The notes under the pieces: generated by a model
The model's database searches: none
What the model was told of the DNA's origin: nothing
What the model saw: the letters and a program-made list of their open reading frames with translations, nothing else
DNA from: a bacterium
GTDB lineage: Bacteria; SZUA-79; Acidulodesulfobacterales; Acidulodesulfobacteraceae
Length of the DNA stretch: 6,379 nt
Reading direction: 5' to 3'
NCBI GenBank assembly: GCA_021781285.1
Contig: JAJXXD010000134.1
Coordinates: 1-6,379 of the forward strand
Made by a program: the position numbers and the translations under genes
Shown here: piece by piece, positions 1-4,851 of the stretch
Numbering within the stretch: position 1 is the first letter of the stretch
Layout of the letters: each line of letters opens with the position of its first letter

Positions 1-1173
1 AAAACGGCGGCCGAAAAATTATTTTCTAAAGATATTCAAACGCTTTATGTTGTGGGAATGGGCGGTTCTTCACTCGGCGCGATATTTTTAAAAGAAGCGC
101 TCGGCGGAATGTCCGGCGGCGTGAAAAAGGACAGGGGAATTAACGTTATCTTTTCGGAAAATATAGACCCGCTATATATAAAAAAAAATATAGACAGCAT
201 CGATATTAAAAAGACGGTATTCTGTTTTGTTACGAAATCCGCCGATACTATCGAGGTTGTGGCCCAGTTTTTTATTATTAAGGAATTACTTGAAAAGGCG
301 GTTAAAGATTACAGGGACAATTTAATTTTTATCACCGATAAGCAAAGCGGATTTTTAAGGCGTTACGCCGACGAAAACGGCATAGCCGTTTTAGATATAG
401 CCAAAAACGTAGGGGGAAGATATTCCATTACGACGGCCGGCACCCTTTTCCCCGCTTATATAATGGGGTTCGATATAGAAAAATTTCTGCGCGGCGCTAT
501 ATCCTATAGAGACGATATACTGAACAAAGGGGTTTTTGAAAATAATCCGGTTTACACGATGGCCGCCGTTATATATCTTTTTTACGCAAAAAAGAACCGC
601 AATATATTTGTTCCTTTTGTTTACAGCGATTATCTAAGGGAATTCTCAAGATGGTTCAGGCAGCTTTTTGCGGAAAGCCTAGGAAAAGACCTTGTTTCCC
701 CTACGCCGGTTCCGGCAGTGGGGGCGACAGACCAGCATTCCCAGCTTCAGCTTTATATGCAGGGTCCGCAGGATAAGCTCATGGCATTTTTCTGCCTTAA
801 AGATACGGGAAGCGATTTTACGGTTAATTCAAGCGGGTTTAAAGAATTCGATTATTTGGACAAGAAAAAATTGTCCGATATTCTCATGAATGAACTGAAG
901 GGGGTAGAACTTGCCCTTGCTATAAATAAAAGACCGTCTTTCAGAATTACTTTAGATAAAATAGACGAATTCGGTATCGGCGAACTTTCCTTTATGTGTA
1001 TGGAGGCGGTGGCGGTTCTCGGAATGCTCTTAAAAATTAACCCGTTTGACCAGCCCGGAGTGGAAAAAGGAAAGAAGTTCGCCTATCTGCTGATGGGGAG
1101 GAAAGACGGCTCTTTAACTAAAGAATCGGAGGAATTGGAAAGACTTAACGCAATACCCGATATGCCTTATTAA
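1..1173 (+). CDS. pgi: Glucose-6-phosphate isomerase, 5'-truncated by the window edge
   Basis: Interconverts glucose-6-phosphate and fructose-6-phosphate in cytosolic glycolysis and gluconeogenesis. The frame is open from base 1, so the start lies outside; 390 codons are visible (residue numbers count from base 1). Seen: the sugar-phosphate-binding SIS glycine motif GMGGSSLG at 19-26, the first family signature NVGGRYS at 136-142, a Glu in the AESLGK segment (E225) where the family has its catalytic base, the conserved His in ATDQHS (H246), and the second signature FDQPGVEKGK at about 349-358. All key segments are present, so the enzyme looks functional. An early GTG (52) or ATG (58) would cut into the first motif and is not the true start. 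The length suits the compact bacterial type (about 450 residues) rather than the 550-residue enterobacterial type. A fusion upstream, such as transaldolase-Pgi, cannot be excluded but the motifs look like stand-alone Pgi. The stop overlaps the miaA start (TAATG). Confidence 0.95.
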   Translation, partial: KTAAEKLFSKDIQTLYVVGMGGSSLGAIFLKEALGGMSGGVKKDRGINVIFSENIDPLYIKKNIDSIDIKKTVFCFVTKSADTIEVVAQFFIIKELLEKAVKDYRDNLIFITDKQSGFLRRYADENGIAVLDIAKNVGGRYSITTAGTLFPAYIMGFDIEKFLRGAISYRDDILNKGVFENNPVYTMAAVIYLFYAKKNRNIFVPFVYSDYLREFSRWFRQLFAESLGKDLVSPTPVPAVGATDQHSQLQLYMQGPQDKLMAFFCLKDTGSDFTVNSSGFKEFDYLDKKKLSDILMNELKGVELALAINKRPSFRITLDKIDEFGIGELSFMCMEAVAVLGMLLKINPFDQPGVEKGKKFAYLLMGRKDGSLTKESEELERLNAIPDMPY

Positions 1174-2111
1174 TGCCTAATATTAAAAAAATCATAGTTA
1201 TAGGCGGTGCGACCTGCTCCGGAAAAACTGAAATTTCGGTCGAACTGTCGAAACTTTTTCCCGTAGAAATAATAAATTTCGATTCGATGTGTTTTTACAG
1301 GTATTTCGATATCGGGACGGCAAAACCGGATAACGAAGCGAGGGCGGCGGTTAAACATCATCTTGTAGATATTAAAGACCCCGATGAAGAATATAATGCT
1401 CGGATGTTTTCCGAAGATGCGGCGGGACTAATCGAAGAAATAACATCAAAAGGAAAAATACCCCTTTTTACCGGAGGGACGGGGCTTTATATGAAGTCCT
1501 TAATTTACGGGCTTTCTCCGATTCCGGAAATAGATAAAGCCGTTTACAGGGAAAGGGCGGTCGAATTAATTAAAAAAATAGGAACTTCGGCGGCATATGA
1601 AAAGCTGAAAGAGTTCGACCCCGCATACGCCGTAAAAATATCCAGTTCCGACAGCCAGAGAATAGCAAGGGCTTACGAGGTGTATTCAGCCACAGGCAGA
1701 CCTTTTTCTTATTATCTTAGCGAAAATCCTTTCGGCAGACCGCTGTATAATTATATATATTTTAACTTAAATCCTCCGAAAGATTATCTGAAATCGTGTA
1801 TAATGGAAAGGACGCGGCTCATTATGGAAAAAGGTTTAGTGGATGAAACGGAAAGTATTTTAAACAAGGGATATAAAGCCGGTTTAAAACCGTTCAAGAG
1901 CATCGGATATAGAGAATCCTTAATGTATCTGAACAAAGAAATTAAGACGAAAAACGATTTATATTTAAAAATTGTTTCTTCCACCGTAAAATATGCAAAA
2001 AGGCAGTCCACGTTCTTTAAAAAGGCGGAAAATGCTATGGAGGTTAATTTTACGGATTTAAACAAAAAGCTCGCGTTTGCGGCAAAGACTATAGAAGGGT
2101 TTTTAAGATGA
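1173..2111 (+). CDS. miaA: tRNA dimethylallyltransferase MiaA
   Basis: Transfers a dimethylallyl group from DMAPP to N6 of A37 in tRNAs reading UNN codons, the first step toward (ms2)i6A, which stabilises codon-anticodon pairing. 312 residues, close to E. coli MiaA (316). Seen: P-loop GGATCSGKT (11-19), DSM...DIGTAKP (37-52) with the conserved Asp, KHHLVDIKDP (61-70), TGGTGLY (100-106), the tRNA-contact block DSQRIARAYEV with TGRP (160-177), SIGYRES (243-249), and the C-terminal YAKRQSTFF (274-282). P-loop and DSM segments carry Cys (C15, C40) where relatives often have other residues; position 40 varies in the family, so activity is expected. The ATG overlaps the pgi stop by one base, and no Shine-Dalgarno is visible just upstream, so translation is probably coupled to pgi. 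Its 3' end overlaps hflX by four bases. Confidence 0.97.
   Translation: MPNIKKIIVIGGATCSGKTEISVELSKLFPVEIINFDSMCFYRYFDIGTAKPDNEARAAVKHHLVDIKDPDEEYNARMFSEDAAGLIEEITSKGKIPLFTGGTGLYMKSLIYGLSPIPEIDKAVYRERAVELIKKIGTSAAYEKLKEFDPAYAVKISSSDSQRIARAYEVYSATGRPFSYYLSENPFGRPLYNYIYFNLNPPKDYLKSCIMERTRLIMEKGLVDETESILNKGYKAGLKPFKSIGYRESLMYLNKEIKTKNDLYLKIVSSTVKYAKRQSTFFKKAENAMEVNFTDLNKKLAFAAKTIEGFLR
2093..2099 (+). promoter_or_regulatory. Ribosome binding site of hflX inside miaA
   Basis: AGAAGGG lies 8 bases before the ATG at 2108, within the last codons of miaA. It supports the ATGA-overlap start of hflX and independent loading of ribosomes in addition to coupling with miaA. Confidence 0.65.
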
Positions 2112-3211
2112 CCCAGAGGGCACTGCTTATCGGCATAAATGCGCCTGCTTCGGACAGGGAGAAAAGCACGGATTCGTTAGAAGAGCTTGCGATGCTTTCC
2201 GAAACGGCGGGCGCGGAAAATGTTTTCAAAGTTCTAAAAAATATAAAAAAAATAGATCCGGCATATTATCTTTCTAAAGGTATGCTCGAAGACATAAAAG
2301 AGCGCGCCGTTTCGGAGAATGCGGATATCGTTATAATCGACGCCTCTCTGAGTCCAGCCCAAGAGAGGAACCTTTCGGAGTATTTGGATTTAAACGTTAT
2401 CGACAGAACGAGGCTTATATTAGACATATTTGCCGTTCATGCAAGGACGGCGGAAAGCAGATATCAGGTCGAACTTGCTATGATTAATTATATGCTTCCG
2501 CGGCTTAAAGGTATAGGCATAATGCTTTCGAGGACCGGCGCAGGGATAGGGACGAGAGGTCCCGGCGAAACCAAGCTGGAAACCGACAGAAGAAAAATAA
2601 GACAGAGGATTGCCTATATAAAGGAAAAAATAAAGCTTTCCGAGAAAACAAGGCAGCTGCACAGATATAAAAGAGGCAGACAAGGGCTGCGCACCGCCGC
2701 TATCGTCGGCTATACCAATTCCGGAAAAACCACTCTCATGAAGAGATTAACCGGTAAAGGAGAAAAAGGGGAGGACAAGCTTTTTGCGACGCTAGGCACT
2801 AAGATGGCTTCTATTTACGACGCCGTCGGAAGAAAAAAGGTTATAATATCGGACACGGTAGGATTTATTCAAAACCTGCCGCTTTTTCTAGTAGAATCTT
2901 TTAAGGCTACCCTTGAGGAAACGGTTCATTCCGATTTATTGATACATGTTATAGATCCAGTTCAAAACGATGCGGCGGGCAAATATGAGGAAGTTATAAA
3001 AATACTGGACGAAATAGGAGTGGAAGACAAAAATATAATTACGGTTTTAAATAAAATAGACCTTTTGTCCGCAGAACAGGTTGATTTTTTATTGGTTAAA
3101 TTTGAAATATTAACCGGAAAGCCGCCGGTTGCGGTATCCGCTAAAACAGGGGAAAACATAAACTTATTAAAAGAAAAGATATTCAAATCGTTAGAGTATC
3201 AAACAATATAA
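2108..3211 (+). CDS. hflX: Ribosome-associated GTPase HflX
   Basis: GTPase of the Obg-HflX class that binds the 50S subunit or 70S ribosome and, in studied bacteria, splits stalled ribosomes under stress. 367 residues. Seen in order: an N-terminal HflX domain (about 1-115) with the PAYYLSKGMLEDI segment (51-63), the glycine-rich linker ending GTRGPGETKLETDRR (148-162) followed by a basic helical stretch to about 192, then the G domain with G1 GYTNSGKTT (201-209), FATL (226-229), G3 DTVGF (249-253), G4 NKID (315-318) and G5 SAK (344-346). No long C-terminal extension. After FATL the usual DPTTR-like residues are replaced by GTKMA, a departure in the switch I region. It follows miaA directly by a 4-base ATGA overlap; in many Proteobacteria hfq sits between these two genes, and here there is no room for it. 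Confidence 0.97.
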   Translation: MTQRALLIGINAPASDREKSTDSLEELAMLSETAGAENVFKVLKNIKKIDPAYYLSKGMLEDIKERAVSENADIVIIDASLSPAQERNLSEYLDLNVIDRTRLILDIFAVHARTAESRYQVELAMINYMLPRLKGIGIMLSRTGAGIGTRGPGETKLETDRRKIRQRIAYIKEKIKLSEKTRQLHRYKRGRQGLRTAAIVGYTNSGKTTLMKRLTGKGEKGEDKLFATLGTKMASIYDAVGRKKVIISDTVGFIQNLPLFLVESFKATLEETVHSDLLIHVIDPVQNDAAGKYEEVIKILDEIGVEDKNIITVLNKIDLLSAEQVDFLLVKFEILTGKPPVAVSAKTGENINLLKEKIFKSLEYQTI

Positions 3212-3214
3212 GGA
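3210..3214 (+). promoter_or_regulatory. Ribosome binding site of the exported-protein gene
   Basis: AAGGA lies 10 bases before the ATG at 3225 and starts in the last two bases of hflX. The spacing favours the first ATG over the second Met codon at 3234. Confidence 0.6.
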
Positions 3215-3224
3215 TAAATTAAAA

Positions 3225-3911
3225 ATGAAAAAAATGACTCTATTATCGTTATTGCCGTTATTATGCTTATTATCATGCTTTTTTTCGGGCAAAGCGTCCG
3301 GCATGAACGTTAAGGCGGAAACTTATATAGTTATCCCCAAAAATAATAAAGGAGGCTTACAGTCTTTGGCAATTAAACGCGCAATCAGGCTCTCTTTAAA
3401 AAAAGCTGCAGAAAGCTTAACCGGCAAAAAGAAGTTTTTAAATAAAAGAGATAACCGCATTCTTGAACAGGAAATTTATTCTAAGGGTTTAAAATACGTG
3501 TATTCTTTTAAAATCATTAGGGCAAAAAAATACCTTAATCTTTATTATATCAATTTAATCGTTTATATAAGAAAAAATATTCTAGCGAGGAAATTAAAAA
3601 GTTTAGGGTTTAAAATTGCCAAAGACGGGATTAAAGCGGAAAAAATAAATTACAACGTTTATTACGTAAAATTTACGGGAAATTTCAGCTATTCCGATTC
3701 CAACAAGTTTCAGAAATTAATGCTCAAATATTCGCGGCATTTGCAAAACCTTTACGTATCGTCGTTTTCGGAAAATTTTGCCGAAATAAAAGTTTTATAT
3801 TACGGCAGTATAATCAGGCTTTTTAAAAGAGTAAAACCCGTTATCGAAACATATTTAAAAGCAAAAATATACCCCGTTAAAAACAATACGATAATAGTCG
3901 ATGTAAAATAA
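3225..3911 (+). CDS. Exported, basic FlgT_N-like protein (possible lipoprotein)
   Basis: 228 residues, function unknown. A signal sequence is clear: MKK, then a hydrophobic run to about residue 20. LLSC (15-18) is an acceptable lipobox, giving lipidation at C18; alternatively signal peptidase I could cut after ASG (24-26). The mature part is rich in Lys and Arg. Residues about 45-130 show a pattern I associate with the N-terminal domain of flagellar assembly protein T and related LPP20/DUF2066-like proteins: an amphipathic helix of the AIKRAIRLSLKKAAESL kind, then LEQEIYSKGLKYVYSFKII, then an alternating strand YYINLIVYI and a closing LGF. Residues about 145-228 could form a second small alpha-beta domain (YYVKFTGNFSYSD, YVSSFSENFAEIKVLYYGS). 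The family link is judged by eye and is an inference. It sits 13 bases behind hflX, so it is probably co-transcribed. Hand counts of five 60-base lines give about 29% GC, lower than most of the upstream genes. Confidence 0.85.
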   Translation: MKKMTLLSLLPLLCLLSCFFSGKASGMNVKAETYIVIPKNNKGGLQSLAIKRAIRLSLKKAAESLTGKKKFLNKRDNRILEQEIYSKGLKYVYSFKIIRAKKYLNLYYINLIVYIRKNILARKLKSLGFKIAKDGIKAEKINYNVYYVKFTGNFSYSDSNKFQKLMLKYSRHLQNLYVSSFSENFAEIKVLYYGSIIRLFKRVKPVIETYLKAKIYPVKNNTIIVDVK

Positions 3912-3916
3912 AAAGA

Positions 3917-4390
3917 TTAAACCAGATGAAATATATTTCTTATAGAAGTAATCGCTACCGTATTTAAATAAAAATTAAATATGGAATAAAGAAAAATGCT
4001 TATAAAAAGCGGGATAAAAAAATATATATAAATATTCTTATCCCTTTCGTATAAAACCCCGAGCGCCAGAGATATAGGCGGCGCGCCTATAAACATCTGC
4101 CCTACGAAAAGCCCTATCACCGGACCGTATTTTGCGACATAATTATGAGCCTTTTTGCCCTTTTTAGAGGCAAGCATTCCGTGCACCCATTTTAGAGATT
4201 TTAGTTTTAGGCCGGCATAAAACAGTAAGGAGCATAACAATGTTTCGGAAACGGTTATCAGAATAATGCTGGCGTACGGGTTCAATCCGTTGTAAACGGC
4301 ATATGCCGTAGATACGTATTTGCCTCCTATAAGGGGAGTTACGTTAATCGCCGTCATTACGATATATTTATAATAAAAAGGTTTTAGCAT
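3917..4390 (-). CDS. Small polytopic inner-membrane protein, Sm_multidrug_ex/COG2426-like (tentative)
   Basis: 157 residues from the chosen start. About four hydrophobic segments can be seen: KYIVMTAINVTPLIGG onward to YAVY, LNPYASIILITVSETLLC to the following AGL, GPVIGLFVGQMFIGAPPIS to LGV, and IYIYFFIPLFISIFLYSIF. A basic loop with KSLKW and SKKGKKAH lies between the second and third. The order 'PLIGG..., GLNP, basic loop, YGPVIGLF, APP..LALGV' resembles the small multidrug export family (Pfam Sm_multidrug_ex, COG2426), whose transport role is itself poorly established; a DedA/VTT-type relative is the main alternative. The frame is open up to an ATG at 4456, but the extra 22 codons are about 11% GC and overlap a likely promoter, so ATG 4390 is preferred; neither start has a Shine-Dalgarno. 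The gene converges on the exported-protein gene with 5 bases between stops and diverges from hsp20. Confidence 0.8.
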   Translation of the reverse strand: MLKPFYYKYIVMTAINVTPLIGGKYVSTAYAVYNGLNPYASIILITVSETLLCSLLFYAGLKLKSLKWVHGMLASKKGKKAHNYVAKYGPVIGLFVGQMFIGAPPISLALGVLYERDKNIYIYFFIPLFISIFLYSIFNFYLNTVAITSIRNIFHLV

Positions 4391-4416
4391 ATTATATTTA
4401 TTTTTCAAGATTAATT

Positions 4417-4425
4417 TGATATAAT
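4417..4425 (+). promoter_or_regulatory. Extended -10 promoter for hsp20-clp
   Basis: TGATATAAT is a perfect extended -10 (TGN plus TATAAT). The -35 region 17 bases upstream (TTTATT at 4397-4402) matches the consensus poorly, as is usual for extended -10 promoters. It predicts transcription starting near 4432 and a leader of about 49 bases before hsp20. In such AT-rich DNA a chance TATAAT is easy, so confidence is limited. Confidence 0.45.
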
Positions 4426-4429
4426 TATA
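4420..4429. repeat. Perfect 10-base palindrome joining two opposed -10 elements
   Basis: TATAATTATA reads the same on both strands. Each strand carries TATAAT, and the two hexamers overlap by two bases (4424-4425). Confidence 0.6.
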
Positions 4430-4452
4430 ACTATAAATCATATATTTATAAA
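4424..4452 (-). promoter_or_regulatory. Sigma-70-like promoter for the membrane-protein gene
   Basis: On the minus strand TTTATA (4447-4452) and a perfect TATAAT (4424-4429) are 17 bases apart. Transcription would start near 4417, leaving a leader of about 27 bases before ATG 4390. This fits only the shorter start of that gene. Confidence 0.4.
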
Positions 4453-4480
4453 GCATAAAATATTAAAATTCAAATAAAAA

Positions 4481-4822
4481 ATGTATTATTTTACTCCCGC
4501 ATCGGATATGTTTGAAACGGCTGATTCAATCTTTATATATATAGAACTTGCCGGAGTAAAAAAAGAAGATATAAACATCGAAATCGGCGAAAGAATAATA
4601 GAAATCAGCGGAGTGAAGCGCCGCGGCAAAGGGGCTGAGGAGTATAATTTTCAAAGAATGGAGAGACCTTTCGGTTTTTTTAAAAGAGCCTTCGATCTGC
4701 CCCGGACAATTAACGGGGATTCCATAGGCGCCTCTTTTAGCGAAGGGCTTTTAGAGATAATTATACCTAAAAAAACGAGAAATAACGGTTTCAGGTTTAC
4801 AAGCATCGAAATTAAAGGTTAA
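4481..4822 (+). CDS. Small heat-shock protein, Hsp20/alpha-crystallin family
   Basis: ATP-independent holdase of the cytoplasm that binds unfolding proteins and passes them to ATP-driven chaperones. 113 residues, short for a bacterial Hsp20 (often 140-150). The alpha-crystallin domain runs from about 9 to 97: FETADSIFIYIELAGVKKED (11-30), IIEISGVKR (39-47), a dimer-loop region with ERPFGFFKRAFDLP (61-74), and the hallmark A-x-F-x-x-G-L-L-x-I-x-x-P-K (84-97). The C-terminal tail ends with the I-x-I motif IEI (109-111), which in this family docks on a neighbouring subunit. The N-terminal arm is only about 8 residues; an in-frame TAA at 4475-4477 rules out a longer start. No Shine-Dalgarno precedes the ATG. 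It is followed after 29 bases by a Clp ATPase, suggesting a shared transcript. Confidence 0.93.
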   Translation: MYYFTPASDMFETADSIFIYIELAGVKKEDINIEIGERIIEISGVKRRGKGAEEYNFQRMERPFGFFKRAFDLPRTINGDSIGASFSEGLLEIIIPKKTRNNGFRFTSIEIKG

Positions 4823-4832
4823 AAAATTTTTT

Positions 4833-4840
4833 AAGGAAGG
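4833..4840 (+). promoter_or_regulatory. Ribosome binding site of the Clp ATPase gene
   Basis: AAGGAAGG lies 11 bases before ATG 4852. No other in-frame start codon exists between it and the in-frame TAA at 4813, so it fixes the start. Confidence 0.65.
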
Positions 4841-4851
4841 TAAAACTCATT

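Larger units (their letters stand above)
4391..4480. promoter_or_regulatory. Divergent intergenic control region, about 9% GC
   Basis: Ninety bases between the preferred start of the membrane-protein gene and the hsp20 ATG contain only about 8 G or C. It holds -10-like hexamers on both strands that share one palindrome (4420-4429). The hsp20 frame has an in-frame TAA at 4475-4477, so hsp20 does not extend into it. Confidence 0.6.

Noticed and set aside
692..889. A second plus-strand open frame inside pgi
   Set aside because: It overlaps the pgi catalytic His region in another frame; pgi is the clear gene there.
1230..1300. Cys in place of Gln after DSM in MiaA as a sign of inactivity
   Set aside because: This position varies in known MiaA proteins (E. 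coli has Leu there), and all other motifs are intact.
1170..1361. Minus-strand open frame across the pgi-miaA junction
   Set aside because: It overlaps the conserved P-loop and DSM region of miaA in reverse and its translation shows no recognisable domain.
1784..3186. Minus-strand open frames within miaA and hflX
   Set aside because: They sit antisense to conserved motif-bearing genes and have neither ribosome sites nor recognisable products.
3900..3925. Bidirectional terminator between the convergent genes
   Set aside because: The stops are 5 bases apart and I see no GC stem with a T-run here; any terminator must lie inside the coding sequences or be of another type.
4404..4409. CTTGAA on the minus strand as a sigma-32 (heat-shock) -35 element
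   Set aside because: It points away from hsp20, and no CCCCAT-like -10 follows at the required 13-15 bases.
4432..4480. RNA thermometer (ROSE or fourU type) in the hsp20 leader
   Set aside because: The leader has no Shine-Dalgarno to sequester and almost no G or C to form a stable stem.
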